Assembly (NCBI RefSeq): GCF_001949145.1
Contig: NW_019091469.1
Coordinates: forward strand, 601,022 to 665,021
Direction: 5' to 3'
Length of the DNA stretch: 64,000 nt
Source of the DNA: Acanthaster planci
Lineage: Eukaryota > Echinodermata > Asteroidea > Valvatida > Acanthasteridae
Shown one piece after another: positions 1 through 12,500 of this stretch. Each line of letters opens with the position of its first letter. Position 1 is the stretch's first letter. The notes beneath the pieces were generated by a model. That model was not told the DNA's origin. It worked only from the letters and a program-made list of their open reading frames with translations, and searched no databases. The position numbers and the translations under genes were made by a program.

Positions 1-3000
1 TTTAAGGCAACAGAGGGCGCTATCACAGAACAGGGAAAAATTAATCTACATATTTATTTCCCCTCCCTTGTGAAAAACACACTGCACCGAGCTTTTTCAA
101 AGTTTGCTTTAATAAAGTGACGGGTTTGTTTCTTGTACTATGCATTTGAATTTAATGGTGCAGTGTGTTTTTTTTAAATATACATTACCCTGGAACTCAT
201 TACATCTGCTGTCTATTTCAAGTTCTCAGAGGCGATTTTGGTATTTTGATTGTTTACTGTCCACTTATAACTGTTGATCTTTTTTTTTTTAGGCTTAACC
301 CAATAAAGGATTCCTTTTTCAAATTGCTTAGAAATTGTACACGGCGCCATGTTAACAACTGCTTTTAGCAAATATGTGTTCTTTTTGAGTGTAAAAGTCC
401 AAGTTGCGAAGTCTAATAATAGACAGCAGATGTACTTATGAAATAAAATCACACAACAGCGACAACCTACACTTTATTCAGCTAAATGTTTGCACAAATC
501 TACACTAGCACATCATACAGTACACAAATCTATGCCAAAGATTTTTTTCTTGATAATTTCTTGCAAAATAGACAGCCGATACTTTGAAATGAAATTACAC
601 AACATTAAACAAGGTTTTGTTTTATTCACTACACTAGCACACCACATACTAAATATTTACATGTGCCAATAACCAAAATACATGAACTTTTTACGTATTT
701 TTCAATCCTCTCTGGTGCATGTAATTTTATTTAAGTATTGTTCTGTCAAATTACAAAACATTTCACCAAAAAAAGGAAATTTTATCACATTGGTTAAAAT
801 TTTTTCTCTCACCATTTGGATGGCAAAAACCCAAAGGGAAAAAAGCTGAGTACTAGAGTTATTGTTTCGATGGAAAATGCCAAGTTGACCAATTGGATTT
901 CTCAAGTTAAATAACATGCTTTAAATAAGCTTTTGGTTAGAATAAATACCAGTGAAAAATACTGAGTACAAGTTTCAATGCGATGTGCTAGTGTAGACAA
1001 ACTTACACACAAGGACTGCAATAGGATAACACCAGGCACATGTCGGTATTTCACACCTTTTCTTTTTGCAGCGTGATCTTTCAAAAGCAGTGTTTTGTAA
1101 TTATTTTGGCTAATTTTGTTCGGTGGTTAACCACTTGACACCGGATGACGTGTAAACGCATAATTCTTATTTGTTCCACGAAGGACGCGTACACTCGTTT
1201 CAGAATGTATTTTTCATTTCCACGGTTGATGTACCGATGCCTCATGCTTTGTTGGGTCAAAGTGCAGTTGCAAGGTTGAAGAATTTGTGGGTAAAAAAAA
1301 AACCGCCCCCAGCAGCGTTTTGGGTAAAGAAAATCAAATGTTAACTGGCTATCAGAACACAAGCCAAGTTCCAACTTGTTTTTATGCTTGAACTCGGTGT
1401 AAAAGTTGACTTGTTTGTTTTTTTATCATCGACATGTACCTGGTTCTTGAAAAAATGTTTTGAGTATCAATTTTTGGGCAAATCCATGGCAGAGCAGCTG
1501 AGCATACAGGTTTTGGACTAGATTAGATTGTTGACTGTCTCGACTGAACACAAAAAAGTTTGTTTAATTCGGCCTGTTTTTTCTGGATACAAAAACTTCA
1601 GCATTAAAGTTTGATGTGCCAGTCGCGAGTAAACTTCTGTATTCTCAACAGCAATTTGGTTAATCTAATGACATCTGCCCCACTGCCATTGATTTGCCTT
1701 TTTTCTGAGACAAGTCCGTCCAAGTTGCAAAGACGAGAGCTCATCAGGTTGGCATCAGAATGAGACATCAGTCAGGGAGTTCTGCATCTGTGGATCCTTG
1801 TCTCCCAAAGCTTGCCAGTTTTTTTATGCAGAGAAAACACACAAATCTTGAATTAGTTTCTTTTAATGCAATTTCATTACGGCAGGGTACAGGATACATT
1901 CTTACATTGTATTTGCTCTGATTTGAAAGTAAGGCAACAGAATCAGGGTGGCCCGAAAAAGATTCTTTTGAGCAAGTCTTAGAAAAGAGATTAGAAGGGC
2001 AGTTCGGTTGCCCACAAGTTAGTTTCGAAAATGTAACTTTTAGTCTCCAAAACAGGAACAATTCTTATTCATGCCAAGGCTGAAATCACTTTATCAAGTT
2101 ATTTAGGATAAGACCAAATAGTCTCATGGCCTCTCAATTTTTCATGCGACTTTTTAGTTGCTGTAAACAGCGCAGGAAAACTTGACCACCCTGTATACTC
2201 CAATCTTGTTTATCTGCCTCACCTCAGAAGTTAATCCCCAACAGCAATCCATTAATAACGTTTAAACCAAAGATGTTTTGGGTTTTTTGCTCAGAAATAA
2301 GCAGAATCCTGTACCCTGCCAATTCCCGATCGTATTTGTAGCATTTGCTTTCAAAAGAAGGGAAGAAATTGGCCACTTTTCCAACCTATAAATCTGCCTT
2401 AGTCAAAAATCAAGTTCTCGGTAGCTTTTTGTCCAGTCACGGCATTCTCAATATTTCAGATTTGAAGAGCAGAAAGCAAAAAGGAATCCAGTTTGATGGT
2501 GTTTTCTCACTGCTCGTTAAATTGATTAACCTGCTAATGGGTGAATTGAGGGAGGGGTGTAAACACTCTTCTCCACCACCCCACCTTGCTTTGAACTAGG
2601 TTTTGTTTGCAGTACACGATGTGGCAGTCCCCAGATCATGCTTACCAAATTGTTTTCAGGGTTAGTCACAATCAATACTGATGAGTTGAGTCGAGTTGAT
2701 TCAGTAGCGTTCAATACTTTAATCAGCCCAATTATTTTATATTTTCTTGCTCATCAAAGTTGTAACCAGAGCAAGTAAACTAGCAATGCTGCATACTTGT
2801 TTTTATTCATAGAGTTAGCTGTAACCACATACATGTGCACAGGGTGGGGGGGTTGGAAAAATTGGACCCGAAATTGAACAAACTAGATATGTTTCTATAA
2901 GAGATGCTCCTATAGGAGGTGGAAACATGATTTTCTACTGATGCTATCACAACACAATCAAGCTTTCCAAAAATGTCCTTTTTTAAAGCAAGGTCAAAGA

Positions 3001-3757
3001 CAGTTTGTCCAGAATCATGCATGTTGCTCCTGGTTTTTACCAGCCTAGATGTCTAAATAGCAAAAATGAACCCACCTCCACCTCACATTAATGAGTCTAC
3101 AAGGCCTTGCAATACAATATATATCCCAGCCTCCTAAAAACTTTGCCACTGGGGGAAAAGTTATGTCATTGTCCAACAAAGTATCCCGGCAAGAAAAGAT
3201 TATTTTTCAACTTTCTTTCCGGTGCATGAAATCCTGTTTAATATTCCATTCAGTCATGCTTCCTAATCAACCAGATTAATTCATTTTAATAGTCAAATGT
3301 GGCAATACAAGTTTGAGGTTGGAAACTGGCTTTTAAAAGCAGGCTGAGGTACTGTTGGCCTAACTTATTTCCCTCTTTCTTACATTTTACAGTTCCATGC
3401 ATTGGGCTATTCCAGTCTAATTTTTGCAAAAATATTGAAGCTGTACAACATTCAACAATGTTCTCAAACAACTACTTAGCTACACTATAATTTTGGTCAG
3501 AAATTTGGAAGATTCAAAAGACTGAAAAAAGGCAACAATGTTAGGTGTACTTGCGAGTTATCGAATTAAAAACAAAATGAGACTGGAATAACTATTGTTT
3601 TGCAGCTGTGTGATTTTTACACAAATGGTACCGCATGACCAAATATTGTTGCTGTTACAAACTTAGAAAAAAGCTAGACACTGGATAAATGAACATATAG
3701 AGTTCAATATACGGTAGATCAAGCTATCAATGACTGCTTGAGCTGAGAAATGAATTT

Positions 3758-3816
3758 TTAACCCTAACACTCCTCAATCCTTCACCGGTCGGAGGACTGA
3801 GAGGTGTTAGGGTTAA
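3758..3816 (+). mobile_element. 51-bp TTAA-flanked palindromic element, copy 1
   Basis: TTAA at both ends (3758-3761, 3813-3816) and a 51-bp core starting CCCTAACACTCCTCAATCC and ending GTGTTAGGG. The two arms pair over about 24 bases with few mismatches. TTAA target duplications and CCCTAAC ends are reminiscent of piggyBac-type transposons, so this may be a very short MITE. Confidence 0.75.
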
Positions 3817-4684
3817 AAGGTAAAGACAATGTGGGACTGGCCCCAGACTCCGCCAGCATAGCTGACACCCTGATGTGAGGCTTTTCCAAGAAGAATGGGG
3901 TTCCCACGAGAATCCAAAACAGAAATCAAGAAAAGATGGACAGAGTCGTTACAACAAACCACACAGCTGCAACCGACGATAATAATGAATCCTAATTTAC
4001 GTATAAAAAAAATGACCACCCACCTACATAATTCTTGCCCCTTAAAACAAGTTGGTTTTCATTGATGAACTGATGAAACAAAGTTCTTAATTGAGCTTAA
4101 CAGCCCCATCTCATATTTCCTTGTAGGTAACAAATTCAGAAACCAGGTGCACAAGTTGGCCTGCAAATTATTCTATCAGCACTTTTGAAGAGTTCAAATG
4201 CAAACACAAGACATTCAATGAATACTTTTTGAGAAAAATATTGGTTAGAAAGAACAGTCAGCTTTATGAACGAATACAAATGGAGTGCTCATTATAAGAA
4301 ATTGCATTTAATTTTGATTCAAAATAAATTCAAACTGCTCAAAAGACGAGTTTTTACTTGGATGATAGTCATTTGAAAAAAGACTTATCTGCTTTTGCAT
4401 TTGGACTGTCAATTAGAGACTGAGAAACTGCACAAGGACGTTGCTGTGATAAATTGGAACTGTTTTAAGTTACAAGACCCCTTTCTGCAGTGAGCTGACA
4501 AGATGCTAGTGTGGATAAATTGTCACAGGTAACCCTCTCCAAGTTTGCAGAGCAAATTGAGAGGACCTTTCACAAAGGCATTTGATGCTGGATGGCCTGT
4601 CACAAGCTGCTGAATGACCCCTCTGTATTGCTGACAAGTTCAGCAATTTAACCATATCTGGCTCGTAGACTACGGTCATTACAC

Positions 4685-4972
4685 CAACATACATTCCACG
4701 ACCATCGCCACAAAACCTATGTTGGATGGCTGTGTGTGGTGACCTACAGACCCATGGCCATCACCACGAGAACCTAGGTCGGCCACACTAGAGACTAGAC
4801 CACTCACTAGATGCCTTCAAAAAATATGCCAAGATGGCAGGATCATGATCAAAAGCACTTCTCTCACACCTGCACACAGCTTTGCGGCCAGGGAACTTTG
4901 TGTAGACTGATTACATGTATATGCTGATGTATATTCCACGGCCATCGCCACAAAACTTACATCAGCCAAGTG
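4685..4972. repeat. Diverged repeats around CCAC.GCCATCGCCAC
   Basis: ATTCCACGACCATCGCCACA (about 4692), CCATGGCCATCACCACGAGA (about 4752) and ATTCCACGGCCATCGCCACA (about 4933), each followed by an AACCTA..T / AACTTAC stretch. Function unknown. Confidence 0.5.
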
Positions 4973-6324
4973 TACTACATTGCCACAAACTACTTACTAT
5001 GTGCCTGCAATGACGCTAAGACAAGCCTGATGGAGACTCGAGATATTCATAAAACAGCAAACGTCTCAAAAATCTGAATATCGTCTCATAATTTGTGATA
5101 ATCAAGGGCCTTGTGCACTTTCTTTTTCTGGTTTTTAAAACTCTTCTATTTTGCTTTTTTTCTTCCAGTGGAAAGATTTTATCTTGATACCTACACAAAT
5201 TCACAGTGCACAAGTCACAATTTCTAGGCCACACCATGTTTGTACCAAATCACTTGTTCAGTGATTGGTGCATACCAGTCATGACGATGAGATAGCTTTC
5301 TCCCAGACAGGGTTGCCAAAGTAAAATCTTTCCAACAACTTTGTGTAGCAGACCAACTTATTGTCCTAATACCCAAAGTCACTTAATGCTTAGATCTTAA
5401 AAATTTCAATTTCAATTTTTTTCTAACAAAACAGCTTTCTCAAGAAAGCTGTAACTTTTTGTCTGCAGCCAAAGTAGAGCTTGAGAGCATTAATTTTGAT
5501 CTGCATTAGAGTTCACAAATTTATCCCTCACACAGCAATCAAAGCTGCCATAATTTAAACAGTATCATCATCAGTTTATATTGCTACTTCGGGAAATTTT
5601 TCAAAATGCCGCTCCCTTGTTGAGCGTTTAAAAAATATGACCTGTTTAAAAAACTTACCCCATAACCAATTTCAAATTTAAATTTTAAGGAAACTTAATA
5701 TGTAACCCAACCTGACAAAATGAGTGACAAGTCCCCAGAGCAGCTGTGGAGGAAAAAGCCTTTAAGAGAATCTTGCATTGTGATCAATGAGCCAAATATT
5801 GTCCACTGTTATCAAGATGCTAAAATGGATACCAGTCACATGTACAAAAAAACAACTAATTCTCATCAGGACACTTCCAATTCTGACATTATCTTGTGAG
5901 CAAAGCCAAGAATGACAAACATTTCTAACCCAATTTGCAGATAGACAGTATTCTCACCAAGCAGGTGCATTAAGGCCAGCATACCACTAGGTGGGGCTGG
6001 TCCGCACTTCCTGATCTGGCTACCCATACTGTAAGCAGACTTTGTATCGATCCTCAATACCACAGGTGAATTTCACAAGTGTTTCTGTTCTTTATCAAGG
6101 CAATGTCCTAGACCTTGGCTTGTCACACGGTGGAGGCCATTGGAAGTTTTTTGACAAGGAAAGTAGCTGTACCATACTTAAATTCCGCAGCACATTTGCT
6201 ACAATTTTAACACTTTATTAATTTACAGAAATACAAATTTGCCTAGGACTTGTCCAAATTGGCCAAGACGGAAGCACTGATCTTTACAAAATCACAAGCT
6301 CTTTATAAACTTAAAAACTATACA

Positions 6325-6536
6325 TTAACCCTAACCCCCAAAGGGCTGCTGGCCCTAACCTTCCCCAATCACACAAAGTTAAACACCAATATATGGAGGC
6401 TGTTGGACTTTGTTTTTCTGAGGTATGCCAAATCCAATGCAAAAGCTAGCTGTTATGGACCTACCAGACCTATCCCTACAGAATTAAACACTTTACTACT
6501 GTTTAATTCTGCGTGGTTGGGGAAGGTTAGGGTTAA
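6325..6536 (+). mobile_element. 204-bp TTAA-flanked element with nested hairpin
   Basis: TTAA at 6325-6328 and 6533-6536, with CCCTAACCCCC at the left and GGTTAGGG at the right, like the 51-bp family but longer. Inside, CCCTAACCTTCCCCAATCAC pairs with the right end, and 6479-6490 forms a perfect 12-bp inverted repeat with 6500-6511. A 108-aa ORF spans the element; I see no protein signature in it. Confidence 0.55.
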
Positions 6537-9500
6537 CTTATACATATCCCAACCAAGTACATCACACAGAACCTAATCTTTTCCAGATGAAAAAGAAAAT
6601 ATTTTTTAAAAACCTACTGGCACCTGGATCTGCACATTTTCTTTCTACATATGTACAATTTATTACTATTCAAAAATAACGCCTAAAGATTGTTATCTGA
6701 ATACCAATATTCTTCCACTTAATCGAAGTGTGATTACTTGCCACCTTGGAAATCACTGGACAAATTTTTAGTATTACAGTATCATTAAATGTACATGAAA
6801 ATATGAAAATCGTCCCACCTTGTCTGGCATTTTGCATAGCACTAGGGAGCAACTATATTTTGGGTTGGTCTATTTATTGCAGGTTACAGAAAAAAAGCCG
6901 GTCCAATGATCAGTAATAGTCATTCATTTAAAAATGTTTAGGCCCTACACTTGGAATTCAAAAGTAGTTTCAATTTTGTTAGAAAATACTTGAAAACTAC
7001 CCACTAACTGTACAAACGCGAGACATCAGGAAGCAATCATGGTTCATCATTTGGAAAGAGTTCCATATGCAGACATCAGTTGTTTTCCCCTGCGGTTGTT
7101 TATGAACCATCACAAAGCAATAACACATCTTAAAAGGTCACATTTAACTGGAAAAATATTGAAGCATTTACTTAGAATTTTTCAGACCAGTCTCAAAGGT
7201 TTGTGCAAAGGGTATTCAGTGATGTCTGTGTATGGAACTCTTTCCTTTTATTCAGCGGAAGCTATTCGACGGTATAGTTGAGCTCGGTCAATTTTGAATG
7301 TCAAATCTAATTGGAAGTTCCAAATAAAAACACTTCTCACCTTTTAGACAAAAAAGGGTTAAACCTAACCGTTCTGAGTCCAACAAGCATATGCATGATT
7401 TCAATGGTACGGGGGAGGGTGAAAAGTAAGACTGACTTGTGTACTAAAGGTACATGTATGAAAATCATTTTCAAGGAGTAAAAACTGCAGAGAAATTGGT
7501 CCGTGCCTTTCAAAAAAATCTTTCAATCTTTCTAAATTTTCCGGTCCTACCCAAAGCACACTGGACAGCTGACACGTAAAAAAAAGGAACTTAACTAGTC
7601 TTCAGATGTGAAGCTTGTTTACATGGGAAAATGCAGCATTGCCAATTGTAAAAAAGAGATCTTCTAGTCATTTGGAGTCTCAAAGATTTTTGCATGAGCA
7701 AAGTAAAATGAAAGCCACATCATGAAAGAAAACTGATACCATATTTTTGGGGGGTGGTTTCCCTCCGACATATATCAATTCAATACATCTGTTCGAAAAC
7801 CAATGTGGATATTTAAGCATCTCTGGTCAACAGAACAGTATCTTTGAAATTATACACTATGCTGACTGCTCTCATCAGTGAAAATGCTCTTATTGATACT
7901 GAGGATCAATAGTAAGAGAATAGAGATGAATAAGTATCTCATCATTCAATCTCGGCAAAAACATTTGAGCTAGAGTTCTGGGATATTATCAAAAAAGACT
8001 CTTGAAGAAAGACAGCCGGAAACAACTGGATTTTTAAACAAGGCAGATTTATGCTACTTGTAGGCTATGTTACTTCAGCAACAGATTGAAAGAACAGCAG
8101 AATGAGAAACTCCAAATCTGGCCAGCAAAATTTCAAGTTACTTTGATTGTACTTGAAAAATATTAAAAAGGATATTTTTATTCTGGTTTATTTTGTTTCG
8201 CTTGTTTTCTGATGGGGTCTTTGGTGAGGAAAGAATTTTAAAAACTGGATGCCAAGTTATGTACCCCTAAAGAATGGCCTGAAATCATCTTTCCCACTGA
8301 TTTCTAACGTGTCACTCTCAATGAAAACACCAGTGAAGACTAAGAGAAAGTAGCTGTATTGTGGAGTGAATGTGCAGTGGCAAGATGTGGAACTGTTCTT
8401 TCAAACACACTATTAAAACACTGATTTTCAATGCTATGTCTTTTTGAGGAATTATCTTACGCCCTGCTCCATCAAAACCACAAAATGCATTAGCGGCAGG
8501 AAAGAAATGCCACAAAGTTCATCCTGAACAAGTTTGTACAATGGTGATGACACTTAGAGTCAAGGCCATCGTTAGAGGTTAGTTTTGTGGGCAAAGTTAT
8601 GATCTGTAGGCAAAATAAACATCAGGTAGGTGTCGCGCTAGGGTTCAGACTACAGAACACTCATTTTGCGTGACAATTTTGATGTGGCACCCCTCCATGC
8701 AAAATGGTCTGGGACACCCATGCTGAGAGAGGCTTTTTTTTTCTACATTCTCAAGCATCCGACTGACTTTGAAAGTGAGGCGGCCTCTGACTCCATTTAG
8801 TTAATGCTAAAGTACACCAATGTGGATGGAACACTGTATTACTCCACTTTGTCACATGTTCAAGCAGAAATCTGTATAGAACGGTTTCGCTGCCGCATTG
8901 TTACATTTCATTTGATGGAAATTTGATGCAGAACTCTTTTTAACTGCACTTTGTCAAATTTTCATTCATTCAGACATGTTTAAGTAACTCTCTTGTTGGC
9001 AGCACTCAAATTTATTCTGACAGCAGTGGATGAATTGTTGTTCATCTTTCAATACAGAGTTTGATTTTGATGGAGCAGGTCATATCAAATTAAAGACTTG
9101 CCTTTCTTTACAGTGTGCACAATTTATCTTGAGAAGCTAAACATCTTGTGGGAATTCTCGTTTCATCGGTAATGTGTGTTAAATCTGCAGAAAAAAATTA
9201 AGAGAAAACAGTTATATTAGGCCTACGGGAGGTGTCAAATGGGTGGCAGTCAACTATGCAGGCTTGGGAAACTGGTTTAAATCTGAATTGCGTTTGAAAT
9301 CACTGTTTGTAAAAATATTGAAAACCTTGGAGCAGTGGGTAAGAATTCATGTAGGCCTATCAGGTAAACGAATGCAATATCCATTACTTTCATTAGAATC
9401 TCAACAGTCAAAAATTCCTTCCACTTGATTTCCCCCATTACACAGACACATATGGGGAAATTTGATTGGTTTTGACTGATAGGACAACTGGTTCAAGAAT

Positions 9501-12500
9501 GCGTCTTTGCATAGAAGGGCTGTTAGAGACTGCAGCAGGAACATAAACGTTGAAGGATTTTTCGTGTTGGCCTACCTGTTAACCGACTGTAAACGGTGCC
9601 GTTTTGTGCTGGCTTTAGGCCTAACAGCTCAGAAAATGAAAGTGGCGGTCCGTGAAACAAACAACATTGTACAGGTGTAAAGAGGAAATGGCTTCAGTTC
9701 TGCACAATTTGAGTCTTCTTGGAATTTGCAAACACAGACATTTGAAAACTGAAATGTATGGTCCAAACGTTCAACACGTCCGCAGCAGACAAAAACTCGG
9801 CGGTAAATGCAATGGCGTACCTAACCCACGTGAGTGGCCGAACATTCCACGCGTTGTTAAAAAAGAGCGCCAAAATGTCCACACCCAGCATGGTGACTCT
9901 CCCAAATTTAAGCCACGGGTTAGTCAGGTATGAGTTGGACTCCAGACCATAAATTTGCATATTATATCTCTTACAGCGCAACTCAAAACCTCTTCTAAGC
10001 AGCACCTGTGGGACACTGCCTGCTGGCATTTATTCAAATTAGGCTTTGGTTCTTAAAAAAAAAATTGGATCTGGAAACGCAAAGGAAAACAGGAGGAAAC
10101 GTGAAGAGAAAGCCAAATTCAAAAGAGGAAAGATGAAGCGGATATTAAAGTGGACAACTGTAGGAAAGGCCTCGTGATCTTATTTTTACATATCATTAAA
10201 AACATTAGGGGAGGGAGAGCAACCACAGATGACTTCAAAAATTTGTTTTTTTCTGGGGAAAATAGTTCAAAACTACCAAGTCCTTTAAGGACTGTCTCCT
10301 CTTCATATTCTTGTATGTCTTCATCCTTGATTCTTAGGGTTTTAGCGAGTTCTGTGTTATCAGCATGTAGGTCATTCTATGAATTTGGGTGGAACATGTG
10401 TGACATTGTTGTGTCTGTTACACCTGACCTGTGTAATGTAACATGGAATATATCGCTGACTTCAACCTATTTTTTTTACTTCTTTGGCAGACAATTTGCA
10501 TTATTTAATCACCCTAGGAAGTGTTCCAAACTTTAAAAAATTATGTCAGATTTGTTCCGCGGACATGAAAAAAGTCGGACCCTATACATCTAGAATAACC
10601 CATTGCAGTTTTTCCATAGAAAATAATGACACAGAGAACACATGCAAAGAGTGCGAAACCAAACAATATTCAACTTCAGGGTTAATATTTTATTGACATT
10701 CATGTACCTAACCTTGGAACATTACGCCAGTACATTTTTCTTTTAATAAAATGTAACACAATGTAAATGAATACAAAAGTGGCAATGGAACATTTCCTTG
10801 CACGAATACAGACATAGTAATTCAAAAAAGAAAAAAAAATGGCAAACAAGTACTGTGGAGTAAATCAGGCCTTCCTGAACTCAATAATCTCTACCCTGTA
10901 ATGCTGGTACCAGTTTGTTTAAAATAACTAGCAACAGCGAGCACTTCTATAATAGGATTAAATGCAAAGATACTATATAAAGCACTGTGACAGACCGCAA
11001 TGCGTGCTTAAAGTATGAAATAATTCATTTGGGGTGTCAAAATTAATTGGTAAATTTCCCTGACGGAGGTAATGCTTCACAGAGTGATTTTGTGCTGAAG
11101 AGAAAACAAAATAAACTTCTCATCAGATGTTACGAAGATCAGAGGAGAAAGATGCTAGTCGACAGCTGACCAATGCCTTCAGAGATCACCTAGCCAGATC
11201 CCAAAAATGCTCCAATTTTTATGCTTCTCATTGAGACAATTATGCAACCAATTTCAGGATCTAAATTCCTAACATTTTTCCTAACAGCCTCTACTCATAT
11301 AAATTAACATGAAACGAAATTAAAATTTCATCTATTGAAAAATGCATCTACACCACATGTTGAGTTCTTGGGTTTCCTGCCAAAAGTATGCTGCTCACCC
11401 TATCTCTCCAATAAAATAACAGGTTTGATTGAAAGGGCACCAATGACAGCTAGGTAAAAGCAGACAGAATTGTTAAAGCAATTCATGTGCTTCACTAAAA
11501 CCAGCAGAGTACCATTCACAAGTAGACATCTCATGACATCTTAGCTGGTAACCTGATTAAAAATATTTTTTTTGCCGTGTCCAAAACAGGATTCCAGAGT
11601 TATGGCTTCAATGATTGCAGCACGTGCACAAGCTGTATGTATGTGGAAATGTTGGCCAAGGGTTACCAGTCAAAATCTGTCCAATGAAAGTTCACAGACA
11701 TGAGCCATCACTGGTACCCTCGAATAGGATGGAGAGAACAAACAAACAACAAAAGAACGTAACAACATAGTTTTTTCGACAGCTATAAAGAAAGCAGTTC
11801 CTGGAATTATTCATGCCAGGCTATTCTGCTTCGTGGATTCATAATTAAATTCATTGTTACACTATGTACAAGTCATTTTCACAAATAAAAAATAATCATC
11901 TGTGTTATATATTTTGTTAGCGACACTTTTCTTGGCAAAGACACGTATTTAGTTTCACATAGCAAATTCAGTGGACAGGTTCACAGTCTATTAAGGCAAA
12001 TTCAGGATGTCCAATTTCATTTGACCTAAAATGCATTTGTATAAATATATGAACTCAGTGTGTCCATTGAAGTATTGTAAAAACAGCTCAGCTAATCTCA
12101 TGGAATTCATATAAAACCCCCAATTTTAGAGTTATTGAGAACAACACAGCAGATTGCTTTCATGCGTGAACACAACTGGCATGCTGATTAATCAAACAAG
12201 AATGGCTGAAAGTGATTTCAAAACTTTTCAGCCTCTTAAAAACACAGCATTTTAAGTTTTCCCAGCAGCTCCCGCTCGTTAAACACAAACAGACTTGTGA
12301 CAAGACAACAGTACAAAACACAGCCAGGCATGGATTTTCCTCTCTCTTCTCCTGTTCACAATTTTGGCGGAAATCTTCTGTTTGACACTTTAACTCATGC
12401 ATGTCCTGAGGTTTATCTCAACTGCCACAAACAAAAGGTACTTAACGGAAAGACACTTTGCCAATTGTATAAGGGTTTTGGTCGATTAAATAATTTGTTG

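Noticed and set aside
6250-6576. 108-aa plus-strand ORF as a gene
   Set aside because: Lies across the 204-bp TTAA-flanked repeat; no protein family signature.
10150-10536. 128-aa plus-strand ORF as a gene
   Set aside because: AT-rich, no recognisable domain, no supporting splice partner; a pyrimidine-rich CAG near 10490 is likely chance.
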